Assembly (NCBI RefSeq): GCF_000003605.2
Contig: NW_003149766.1
Coordinates: 433,646-473,065 of the forward strand
Length of the DNA stretch: 39,420 nucleotides
Reading direction: 5' to 3'
From: Saccoglossus kowalevskii
Lineage: Eukaryota; Hemichordata; Enteropneusta; Harrimaniidae
Each line of letters opens with the position of its first letter. Positions within the stretch are counted from its first letter, which is position 1. Shown here piece after piece: positions 1 to 13,000 of this stretch. The notes beneath the pieces were generated by a model. The model was given only the letters and a program-made list of their open reading frames with translations. It had not been told where the DNA came from and made no database searches. The translations under genes were made by a program, and so were the position numbers.

Positions 1-903
1 TTGCTGGCTGGTCATGGCAGTTTATTAAATTATCGTGCTTTCACGTTTCCTGTGCAATTTCGTGAAGAGCAAACATCGATTCTATGCAAACGACTGAATG
101 AACTTTTTTATACAGCATCATGCCAATCTTAACCAACCATGTACACATTATTTCATAACCATGGTAAATATTTGATTTCACTGTGATAAAACACAATTGA
201 ACATACGTTGTTATATTATAAGCAAACGTTACAAGCCTTTGTATTACCCCTCGCATAGGGCTTTTTTGTACTAGCAAACGATACATTTTGCCACTCGCAT
301 ATGCCGTTTTTACCACTAGCATATGGCATATTTTGCTACTTGCAACTCGCAACTTGGTACTCGCATACGGCACTATTTCTAGGTCGTACATACCTCGCAT
401 GCAGGTTCATACCAAGTTTAAATAAAATTGGTCAATGCGCATGCACAAAAAGGGAATAACACGTCCGTTAATCATCAAAACCCGAAACCCAAAAACAATA
501 TAATATGCATCCCTTCATGTTTTGCACAAAATTAGTGAAACTATAAGAGTGGCAGGACACACAAGAAAAAAACAAAATGGCTGCCATTAGCAATTGAAAA
601 TGTATGGCATGAATGATGTCAATGCTAAGTTCGAATGAACGTCCCAGGTATGCCCGAAAAATGGCCTACATGTACGACATATTGAACAAGCGAGCTTATG
701 ATCGAAAGTTCTACTGTCTTAATTTGTGCAATGTGCAATATTTTCTCTGAAGGAGTTCATGATGGGTTACAGCCTGACTAGATTACTGAACACACATACA
801 GGGATTTCAAATACGAAAAGAAGAGATTTCAATGTACTGTATAAACCATATAGAAATCATTTTATCAATCAGGTAATAGGTAATAAAAATGAAATATTCT
901 TAC
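1..903. other. No recognised exon; downstream intron
   Basis: No TSP1 core, splice-flanked exon or stop-containing terminal exon was recognised on the minus strand. Positions 250-370 hold a loose series of short near-repeats around ACTCGCATATGGC/ACTAGCATATGGC that create a spurious open frame. It is most simply read as the intron after exon 25. Confidence 0.5.
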
Positions 904-1089
904 ATTGTTCCAAGTTCCTGGGATGAACTGATAATTTGGACAGGTACCAAGTCCACAGGATTGTGAAGTGGGAGGCTTGTTGAGTCCTTGTTGTGTGCAC
1001 AGAGAATCTTCAACTTGCGTAGTAGTTCCCACAATGCGACAATATACACTTCGAGTCTGGCTTCCACCACCACCACATGACACTGTACA
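904..1089 (-). CDS. Exon 25: TSP1 unit 14 (gamma subfamily), last exon in window
   Basis: The 186-nt phase 0-0 exon starts CTVSCGGGGSQTRSVYCRIV and ends YQFIPGTWNN. It has one more glycine than exon 22 (GGGG versus GGG) because of an extra CCA/TGG triplet. It ends with the W motif of a fifteenth TSP1 unit at a GTAAGA donor, so the gene continues past the left edge. Confidence 0.93.
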
Positions 1090-4000
1090 CTACAAGTGGA
1101 AAAATACAACAATGAATTATTTGCGATGAAAGCAGTCTCCTGGCTTAGATAGCTCCGCTGAGAGAAGTCCAGCTGAGGTACCTATATGTAAAATATCAAA
1201 GCAATCAGACTTGCAGTTTTTTAAACTGAAGTGGAAAATATTGCTTTTCACCAAAAAAAATGACAAAAATATTCAATTTTTAATTCAGGGAATTAAAGAT
1301 ATCATCACGAAACAAACAAATCAAGAGAAGTCCACCCAAGGAACTTGTGCACAAAGTATCAAAGCAATCTGACTGGTTTTTAAGAAGTCCAAAAAGTAAA
1401 AAAGTTGACACTAACAAGAATGAGCAATCAGTAATATAATTAGCTACACTCAACAAAGTCGACTACAGAGCTGAAAATGAGACCAGAGCAGCTATGGTGC
1501 TTTTCCAGGGCAGCCAAGTAACCAAGGTTAAATAACCTCACATACTCAGCTTAACAAAGTGCAACAAAACAGTGCCATGAAGGAATCTTTCATAAAACAG
1601 TGAAAATCATTTTAATAAAAACTTACAGCATCCCACTGATCAGTAACAAACTCATAACTAGAACAAGATGGGAGATCTGGGCATGACTGCGTATTCTCAG
1701 GAAGTGTCATGCCTAAATTAAGACAAACTGAATTGTCAAATAGTTCATTTGTCGTCAAGTTTATGCAGTTTACTGTCCTTGTCTGTGTCCCTGATCCACA
1801 CGTCACTGGGCACTAAAATAAAAGCAATGCAATGAAATATAAATAAAGCATGCAGCTCCTGTCCATGCAAAGATGCAATCACTAAAATAATCAAGAATGT
1901 TGTTAAGCAGTGATTTTAGGAACCATATAGTACAGTCAATAGCATTGGTTAATTTGCAATAATTTATTAAAAACAGTGTCCAGACAAAAATTTCAGAATT
2001 TGATTTGTTCTTTGAGAAAAAATTGATTATGATTTATACAAGTATCTATTCAATTCATTATCATGAAAAAATTCGATGCAGACAAAATGGGTTTTCAAAA
2101 TTAGTGTGGAAGCTGTATGAATTGACTGTTACATGAAAACTGCAAAATTAATGCATGTTAACAATGCTTCAAAATTCTAATACTGTACTACGTTTCGGTT
2201 CATTGTGCGAGTGTTGTAAATGAAAAATATGCGATGTTTGATGGCTAAAATAAAATAACAAGCCATGCATGGCACAGTCCCCGTTAGTTATCAAATTTAA
2301 GATATATACAAGTTTTGTTTATAGTAATATAGCTGGAATATAACCATGTCAGGAATATGATTTTTTAACATTACTTTTTTGACGATCAGATACAAATGTC
2401 AATCTTTTTACTTGTCCATATTGAGAGATATTGCTTTGGAACAGCATTCCGAATCAGCCATTTTGAATACATATATATATAACATGATGTATAACGAATA
2501 TATAAAATTTGAATATAATCAGTGAAAGCATTTAAGAGATATGGCTCTAGAAGCCCAATCATTAAAAACAAAATGGCCACCAGACAGCCATTTTTAATCC
2601 GATCTGAAAAATAAATGATGTGCATCAGGAACCTGTAATGTCTAACATATGTACCAAGTTTGAACGAAATCCATGCATAAATGCTTGATATTTGATGATT
2701 TTTTGGCACAAAAATGGCCACCATTTGGCCATTTTGAATAGGATCGTCAAACCAATATATCTGTCTATGACATGATGTATAATGAATATTTAAAATTTGA
2801 ACATAATCAGTGAAAGCAAGTCAGAGATATGGCGCAAGAACCACATTCATTAAAACAAAATAGCTGCCAGTTGGCCATTTTGAATCTTATCTAAAAAACA
2901 AAATTATTTGCATCAAGGTCCCATAATGTCTAATGTATATACCAAGTTTGAACAAAATCCATCTGTAAACAGCTGGGAAATGCTTGATTTTGATGATTTT
3001 TAGCACAAAAATGTCCGCCATTTGGCCATCTTGAATCAGATCGTGAAACAAATTGACGTGCATATGTATACTATCATGTATGATGTATGTGTGAAGTTTG
3101 ATTGTGATTGGTCCAGGCATTTCTAAGATACAGGTCTGGACGCACGCACGCACACACACACGCACGCACGGACGGACGGACACACGAAGGTCAAAACACA
3201 AGTCCCCGTTTTCGGACTGTGTCCGAACGGGGACTAAAAAAATCACTATGTTAGTGTTGACTAGACATGAATCAACAACAATTCCTTCGCAGGCATGATA
3301 GCCAAAGAAACTGGTAACCAAGGCAGGTAGTATTTACACTACATTTAGTAGTTATTCACACTATACCAATTATGAAGACATTTAAGTGATAATCTAAAGT
3401 GTGCCAGTTTGCTAAATAATTTGTAAATTTGTGTTCTAGCACAAAATTAGTTTCTGAAAAATTACCCGGTACCATGTGAAGTTGTAGTTTTTTCTAGGAT
3501 TTGGCAGCAAAGAAACTCGTGTTAATTAACCTTACAAAGTGCTACAAAACAGTGCCATGAAGGAATCCTTCATAAAATGGTGAAAATTTTTGAATAAAAA
3601 CTTACAGCATCCCACTGACCAGTAACAAATTCATAACTAGAACAAGATGGGAGATCTGGGCATGACTGCGTATTCTCAGGAAGTGTCATGCCTAAATTAA
3701 GACAAACTGAATTGTCAACTAGTTCATTTGTCGTCAAGTTTATGCAGTTTACTGTCCTTGTCTGTGTCCCTGATCCACACGTCACTGGGCACTAAAATAA
3801 AAGCAAAGCAATGAAATATAAATAAAGCAAACAGCTCCTGTCCATGCAAAGATGCGGCAATTACAATACAAGAAAGCTGTCAAGCAGTGGCTGTTCTGTT
3901 TAGTGCAGTCAATAGCATTGGTTAGTTTGCAACAATTTACTAAAAAATACCATCTAGAAAAAGCAATTTATTATGATTTATATACCGGTTGTATCTATTC

Positions 4001-7000
4001 AATTAATTATCATGCAAAAAGTTACCTAACTCGGGTTTTCAAAATTAGTGTGGAAGCAGTATAAATTAAGTGTTATAATGCAAACTGCAAAAAGAGTGGA
4101 TGTTAATGATGCTTCAAAATTATAATAAGTTTTTCTCTATACAGATTTTAGGAAAATATGTGCCAGCTAACCAGTCTAAGATTTTGCAGAGCTGATGGAT
4201 TAAGATATAATCACTATAGAAGACAACAGTTTTTAAGTTTGCATTTAATCTGTGTTCTCTAAGTCGATATGGTGCACTACTGACACACAAAGATTTGCTT
4301 TGAAAAACAAGTTGTGCAATTTCACTGGTGCGTCATTGACACACAAAACAAATCATACTTTAATATATAAATGATCTTTAAAAACATAGTTATGAAATTT
4401 GTAATTTGGAAAATTGGCATTTCAAAAACAAAAGACATAAATACAAAGGAAATCGGGGAATACAAAATTGTTGTTTGTGCCTCAATACAGTCACATACAA
4501 TATTTTTTTTTCTTTTTTCAAGAGCTGGCGCAACTTGATTTTAGGCGATTCTATTTTGACTGAGGATTTCTACAAAATCAGTTCTGTTAGAGGATGTACT
4601 GATTAGAATACTTGAAAAGCTAAAATGCATTATTACTGAATGTCACCGTTTGGTCGTCAAGTTTCATTGTCACATCCACATTGGCATGTCATTGGCAATA
4701 AATTTCTTTCTCTGTACAACTAAGCATTTCTGAATTTCCTGTCAACTAGTTAAAATTATAGTTAATTACAGTGTATAGAATAAACATACAGTCAACGGTA
4801 TGGTTATGAAAATGAAATGTTCTTACATCATTCCAAGACCCCGTGATGAACTGATAATTTGGACAGGTACCAAGTCCACAGGATTGTGAAGTGGAAGGCT
4901 TGTTGAGTCCTTGTTGTGTGCACAGAGCATCACCAACCTCTGTTGTTGTTCCTACTGCACGACAGTAGACAATCCGAGTTTGGCTTCCACCACCACATGA
5001 CACTGAGCACTGTAAACATACATGGAAGGAGCCGATTAAAAATTTGAGTTCCACCATAAATAATTGAGCTTGCAGTACAGGGAAGCAGAAAATATTGGTG
5101 AGAGAAAAAAAATAGGATACAAATTTTCAAATACAAACTAAAGTCAAATTATTGCCAATGATTAACAAGTCATTGTCAATGACACGTCCCCGTTCCGTTC
5201 CGTTCATATTTGAGTGACATATACATTCAAAGCAGATCATGACCGAAATGCACCTGCATATGTACAACACATTGTACTAAATCTGAACAAAATCCATCCA
5301 TGCATAACTGAGATCCGGGTTCGGAATGGTGAAAATACGTGATTTTGATGCATTTTCGGCCTTAAAATGGCCGCTATTCGGCTATCGTTAATCGGATCAT
5401 GAAACAAATGCATGTGCATATGTCCCATATAATGTGTGATGTATGAGTGAAGTTTGAACCTAATCGATCCATGCATGTTCGAGATACAGGTGATCACGGA
5501 CACACGCACACAGGGCAAAACATAAGTCCCCGTTTTCGGAACGGGGACTAATTAGTGAAAAGCAAAACAACTGCAACACAGTATTTTATTTTGTATAATT
5601 AACTGATGCATTTCGGGCAAGATCTTGTATACATCAAGCATGTCGCACCTGTGAATTGTACCCACTGATCAAATTGCTACAACATGCCTACTGATTCAAT
5701 CACTAGTCTATGCCCATCGATCAAATCACTTAAACTATGTATTAAATTTCTACAATATGCCTACTGACCAAATTGCTACAATATGCCTACTGATAAAATT
5801 GCTACAATATGCCTACTGACAAAATTACCAGTATTTATATACATTAGTAATTTCACACTGTTAGTCTTTTGCACTTACAGTACCATAATCTCCAGTAAAG
5901 TATTCAAACAACGTCGTTTCACAAGTTGGTAAATTGGGACAAATTTGCTCGGAAGGCGGCGCTACAGCATTTACACAGAAAGAATTATCGACTATGCTAT
6001 TTTCAGGAATTCTAATGCAGAAAACATCTCGTGACTGAGTACCAACGCCACATGTTGCAGTGCACTAAAGATGGAAGGAAATTAAAGAAACAAATTAAAG
6101 AAACTATATATGAAATACAACGAATGGATGGATGCAGCTCACGCTTAGGACAGAAATTCCCAAAAGTTATGTCTTATTGAGCATTGTAATTGGCTATTTG
6201 AATGAGCGCAGAAACAATTTTGGGTGCCCAACTACTTTTTGAATGTTAATAAATTTTTCCATTCAAATAGGAGCCAGCAGAAAAAGAAAACGGCAATAAG
6301 TTTAGGTATCTATTTGAAGAAACTTAATAATGAATTTGCTTTGTTTAAATTTTCGATATTTTTGCAAGCAGCATCCATCCATGAACAGCTATAGTGCGAT
6401 TTCATAAGTGGTGAAATAGCCGTCATGGTGTGGAATAAAGAGCTTATTTTTTGCTATAATCATTGTGTAAAACATAGCCAATTGTAGGAGACTTAGAAAA
6501 AGGACTATTACTCTAGTATGACAGCAGTCCTAATAGCACCCAAGAGCAAACATTTCAGTGCAGGTTTTATAAGGCTGGCAAGAATGTGCTTGAAACTGAA
6601 CATTGAGAAAACCAAATCCGAGTGTTATTATCAACAATTACTTGGATGGTGGAAATACAATAAAGATAATTATGATACCATACTATAATACACAATCCGT
6701 ACATACAAATTTTAGCTTGATTTGATGCATTTATTTAGCAGGTAATCGACTGCCCTCGTTTTCTATCGTGTGCACCGTGTACACTATGCAAGCCAGAGGC
6801 ACAATTGTGGCAGTGTACAATTGGCTAGCTAATTGTTACAGCACATGAAAGGAAAAATAATGTGCAAAGATGTTATGTGGTATTATTTTACACTGATGAT
6901 CACAATTCACACACAATATTTGCCAAAATTAGGATTGGTTCCTTGATTTTAATGTATCTACAAATTGCTTCAATAAAGTGCAGTGCAAAAATGTATGATT

Positions 7001-10000
7001 GGAAAAATTATGCAGAAATTCAGATGATTACTAACTAAGAATTCCCAAAGAAGAATATTGAGTTGTGGCTTGTCAAATAAAAAATTAAGCAACGCTTAAC
7101 AAATTTATATTTAAAAGACGAATTGATTGCCAATGAATGATCTGAAAAAATTACTTACAACACCCCAATTTCCAGCGAAGTATTCATACGTGAATGTCTG
7201 GCATGGCTGTGTATTACAACTCTGTATATCAGATGGTTTGGTAAGACCTTGATTTAAACAAGAACTTTCTTGAGCACCAGTACCACCATTGGTTCCAGCA
7301 ACTGCACAGTACACCGTTCGAGTTTGAACACCACCATTACAGGACAATGAACACTTAAAAACAAAAAAAACAACATGGTTTTTCTATTTGTTCTATTAGA
7401 AGGAAGTGGAGCAAGGGAGGATAGCTGTTACAGGTTACAGAAAATAAATCAAAGAAAGCTTAGAAAGAACTCCCGTGTGCTGAGATTATTGACAACACAT
7501 TAAAAATTACTTGTACACGAGATATTGATGGAAAAGCTGAAAACTAATTATGTAAATCAGGTAACTAATATGAACAGAACAGAACAACAAAATTATGAAT
7601 TATTATGCTAATTAGAGAATTAATATGAACAAATTTTAACCCAAAATTAATCAGGCCTGTATATTGTCCTAGAGCATTTATGTACCAAATTTTATTCAAA
7701 TGTGATAATTGAGATATCAGTGTTAAATTATTATGTTAATTAGGTGATTAATAAGCATAAATATCTTATTATCTACCAAAAACTAATTGGGTCTTTGCAT
7801 AGTTCTCTTTAAAAGTTTTATATATCAGTGGAACATTATGCAAATTAGGTAATTAATATCCAATTGAAACTAATCAGGTCTCTGCATAGTCCTAGAGGAT
7901 CTATGTAGCAAGTCTCATTGAAATATGATCAGTACTTGAGTTATCAGGCAAAAAGCTGTAAATTAACTAATTATGCTAATAAGGTAATTAATATGCACAA
8001 ATATTTACTCCAAAACTAATCGGGGATCTGCACAGTCCTTAAGTAACTATGTACCAAGTGTCATTGAAATGTGATGATTACTACTTGAAATATCAAAAGC
8101 TGAAAATTAATTAATTATGCAAATTAGGTAATGCTGCGTTCTGTTCGATATGGGACTCATAGCGACGTATACAACGCCTGTAAAATACATTGTTTACATG
8201 AAATTCGAACACATGCTGCACGAAGACGACAACCACACTTTAAATAAAATATCGAAGCAAACAGGATAGCCATTTTAAGCAGAAATCTAAAATAACAATA
8301 TTCACTAAAATTAGAGATTTCATGAGAAAAGTCCACTGAAGGTTGAAATGTACATACATGTATACCAAGTATCAAAGCAAGCAGACTTGACGTTTTTCAT
8401 GAAAAGTCAAGAATTTAAAGTCGACTGCAACTGACGGCAGACAATCTAGTTTGCTAGTTTTACCCTATGATTGCAATACTTACAGATCCAAAATCACCTG
8501 TGTAGAATTCATATACAGTTGTTTGGCAGGCCTGTGTATTGCAACTCTGTACATTAGTTGGTTTGGTAAGACCTTGTGTTTCACAAGAAATTTCTTGGGC
8601 ACCCATGGCACCATTGGTCCCAGCAACAGCACAATATACTGTTCTACTCTGTGTTCCACCACCACATGACACAGTACACTGTTAAAAAAAAATTCCCAAA
8701 TTCAAATCAACTGACAAGAAGATTAAATATGTACAGATAAGCAGAGATGTGTATTTTGTTGTTGACAAAACAATATTTTAACCTCTTCATCACCGATTCC
8801 CTCTTTTCATCCCAAATTCACCAAATAGTTCTGTTTATATCTGCACTTTCCTTCAGGAAATTGGAATGTCCAAAGACCCACAAAGGAATTCAACATGACA
8901 TCACTGCTGATTTTTGATATTTACCGAACCAAAGCTGGTTGTGAAGTATTCATACGTGTTTGTTGAACACGCTTCAGTGTTACAGCTTTGTGTTTCAGAG
9001 GGTTTCGTCAGCCCTTGATCCTCACAAAATGATTCTGGGACACCATTCGTAGTTCCAACAAATGCACAGTAGGCAAACCTTGTCTGAGTACCACCTCCAC
9101 ATGTGACAGTACACTACGAGGAAAAACGAGAGAATTATAGACATTCTGAATAATCTTTTGACATGCTTGAAAACACAGAAAATATTTAAGGTAAAAATTG
9201 TTGCAATTTAAAACAGTAAATATTGCCAGCCCAGTTGCAGGTATGTTTGAAATGTGCATTTTAAGATCACTGCTTGATGAGAACTGGTTAGATCAATTCT
9301 ATTTCACAAGGCATCATTTCCTCAGTTTCATATTCATTCATCCCTCTCAACGAACCTGTGTGGTAAGTCTATTCATGAGTGTGCATGTTTGAGGTAGTGC
9401 TTGATTTAGCAAAGTTATCAACTAATGAGATTCTTTGTTACAAATTCCAAATATGGCATTCTTGTGAGCTATCGCTGAAACCATAGGTGTGTTCACAGAC
9501 TTTATTGACCAGATTTACTCTGACTTGTGTGTTTATAGATGATATCAGAGGTACATTACTTGGGGTTTGGAACTCACATAGTAGTGTATGGTGACATCAT
9601 GCCAAGATCTCATTCAAGTCTCATCTGGTAGATAGCAAGACTGATGCTACTACCTTCTGACATGACATAGGCGGTTTGTAATAAAACATGTATTACCACA
9701 TTCATAGTGAAAAAATGTAATACAGTTATCGTAATCCGTCATATCGTGAGCAGCTACTTTGATCCACCTGGACATCCCAGTATCCTAGTTACCTTGGGCA
9801 TGCGCATTTGCATTTTTCTGAGTTGGAACGCTCATACAAGAGCGATATTGTAATGGGATCTTGGTATCATGTCACCGTAGTTGCAAACCCCAAATAATGT
9901 ACCTCTGATGATATGCATAACTATTTCGCTCCAGTTTGTATCAACATTCTATCCGTCTTTCTGGCTAATATCCCATGATTAGTTTGGTATGCAGTCAATG

Positions 10001-13000
10001 ATTGGTTGGCCTCAGTCTGCTTAGAAGGCGCAATAACATTCCATTCCCCCTTTTGAAGTTTATTGGTAATTTTGTTCTGGTCTAGTCCATGCTCAATTCT
10101 ATGGGTCAGTTTTTATCTTTTTATTCAACACTTTTATGACATTCGACAATTCTCTGCAACACACTTGTAAATAAATCCAATGTGTTTAAGAAATAAATGG
10201 AATTTACATTGGAATGAACAAGTGATTCACAAGTTTTTAATTTCAAGTTGCTCCGGTGTAATTCCATCTTGTGTTTGAATGTGGCCGACCGAACCCAACC
10301 AAGCGAGCAGTTCGCTATGATTACAAACCTTCATTTATTCTAATGCGCTCACCATCCTCAAGAAAGTAATAAGGGAGAAGTTTTAACGTGAAGATACTAT
10401 GTATAATTATTTCTGTCAGAACTGCGTTTTGCATTTGATCTACAATGATTCCGATCATCGCTTGTGATCACAGGACCGCAGTACATTTAATAACAAGTCA
10501 TTGAAAATGACACAATCCCCGTTAAGTTCTCTTTGTGCTCGTCATATTAAAGCGGAGGGGTTGTCGCGAGCATGTCCTTGAAACTTGAGTTCCAAGTGGC
10601 GTATACAACAGATTGTTTATTTACATCAAAACATGTGTTCCGTGTAGTAGTAATATTGCCAAAATAAAAACAGCCGTTATTCAGCCATCTTTGATCTGAT
10701 TATGAAACACACTGATATGTATGATGTATGTGCCAAATACGAATGAAAATGGTACATAAATTGTGGAAATATAGTAGTAAGGCCAAAAAGTCAGATGGCT
10801 GTCAATCAGCCATCCTTGACCAGATTTTGAAACAAATTGTCATGGACATGCATCCTAACATGTATAAAGTACATTTATGTGCCAAATTTGAATGAAAACT
10901 AACAGAGCATGCACGTCCAAGATACCGCATAAAAAAACAAACACAAGATGCCTGCCAGTCGACCATCTTTGATCCAATTGCTAAGTAAATCTTCATGGAG
11001 ATGTATCCTAACATGTATGATCTATGTACTAAATTTGAATGTAAACTGACAAAGCATGTCCAAAATACAACATTTTCAAAAAACAAGATGGCTGCCAGTC
11101 GGCCATTTTGAATTGAATCGCTAAACCACTGCATGTGCATATGTCCCACATAAGGTACTAGACACATGCAAAGAATGAACAGAATTGGTCCAAGGGATTC
11201 TGAGATACGACTCCGGACGGACACACAGACGAACGCGCAAACGGAGACCGAATTATAAGTCCCCGTTTTCGGACTTCGTTCGAACGGGGACTAATAATCT
11301 GAGCAAAAAAGAAGGATAGAGGTAAATATAGTAGTCACGATCACTCTTAAAAACCTGTCAACAAACAAGCTGCTCTCTGATTGGTCCGACAGTTAGGTTT
11401 CAGGTTTGGGTAGCCAATCAGGCACAGTCCTGTAAGTAAGTAGCTTTAATATTGACTCTGAATTAATGTAATCTTACCGGCTGCCAATTTAGACTTCTGT
11501 ATTCATAAGTGGAGGTTGTGCACGACTGTGTATTGCAAAATTGTGCATCACTGGGTTTAACTAAACCTTGCTGCAGACAGTTTGACTCAGCGGCTGAAGA
11601 TTGTCCATTGGTACCCGCTACTGCACAGTAAATAGTTCGCGACTGAGTACCACCACCACATGTAAGTGAACACTGAAATAAACAATTTTGAAAACCAAAT
11701 AAAACTTATTGCATGAACAAAACAAAAAAACGCGTTATGGGCAGAAAAATTGTGTAAAATATCGTTTCGAAAGCATTAATTTAATATTATAATAACCCTG
11801 AAATTCCCGACTGGCTTTGTCATTATGAACGTAGTGTTCATTTAATTTTGTATTCCCTTGCTACTGTAAGATATTTAATGAAAAGCTTTTTGAAAAGTGT
11901 GTTATATACAATAGATAAATTTTTCAACTTCTTATTAAAAAGTAGAAACAAATTGATGAAGCCCAAAAAATGAAATTATTACAAATTTTCATGACAGTCA
12001 TTTTTTGGCATCTACAAAATCATTTTGTATAGTTTGCTTCCCCCCCCCCCCCCTCCACATGAAATGTTGATAAAAATGGACAAACCTTTTGATCAAAAAT
12101 TAAAAGCAATATCTGAAACTGTATTGTTCAAAATGGGAATTAAATTTAGTGCAGATATGATAAAATGTGAAAATATTTGCACTGAATTTTGGGCCGAAAA
12201 AAATAATTCAATGTGTTAAAAAACACTTGTTTATCAATAGCCAGAAAAGCAAGAATATAGAATACTTACAGTGCCCCACTGGGTTGTGTAATACTCGTAG
12301 AACGTTGTGCCGGGACAGTCACCCATATTACAGGTCTGAGTTGCAGAATCTCGGATTAAACCTTGGTCTACGCAATTTGATTCTGGTACAACAACAGAGT
12401 CTGCAATTCGCTTACAAGTGATACTTCTAGCCTGGATACCGGTACCGCACGTTTGTGAACACTGTATGACAATTAACAAATTTATATAGATACTTATTGT
12501 GTATTATATAGGTTACGAAAATATTGTACTTGACGTTGCATGTGACGCAAGTGTCAGAGGACAGTGTGCAACAAGAATGGGAATGGGAATGCATCACATA
12601 ATAGTTCCAACAACCCATTAGAAATGACAAGTACAAATTTATTATCTATTTAACACCACGCAAATGTACACGTCACCTGAGGTTTAGAAAGTAAGGGCAG
12701 GAAAAAACAAATTTTGTTTCTCGTTTCATGGAAATTTTAAAATGAGGCAGCGAAGCGATTTTTGTTTTGTTTTGAATACTGAGCTAAAATAGGGGAAGTT
12801 TGAGACAAGTGCGAGTACAAGCGCATTTTGGAATGCTTCAGAAGAAAAAAAACGTCCAAGGCGCATAGTTCAAAATGATGCGCGTGGAAACGAGAAACTT
12901 TTTTTTCTCCACCTAATATTGAAATAGCTGAATGAAGGAATAATCCAACTTACAATTCCCCAGGTTCCATATTCGTATTGATACGCTTGAATTTCACAGG

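Noticed and set aside
2386-3321. Minus-strand frames of 112 and 144 codons
   Set aside because: They lie within the internal tandem units of the GTCCCCGTT element. No domain or splice context.
10802-11224. 140-codon minus-strand frame with repeated F-x-S-N-L-x-H segments
   Set aside because: The protein repeats mirror DNA repeats of element copy 3. Not a gene.
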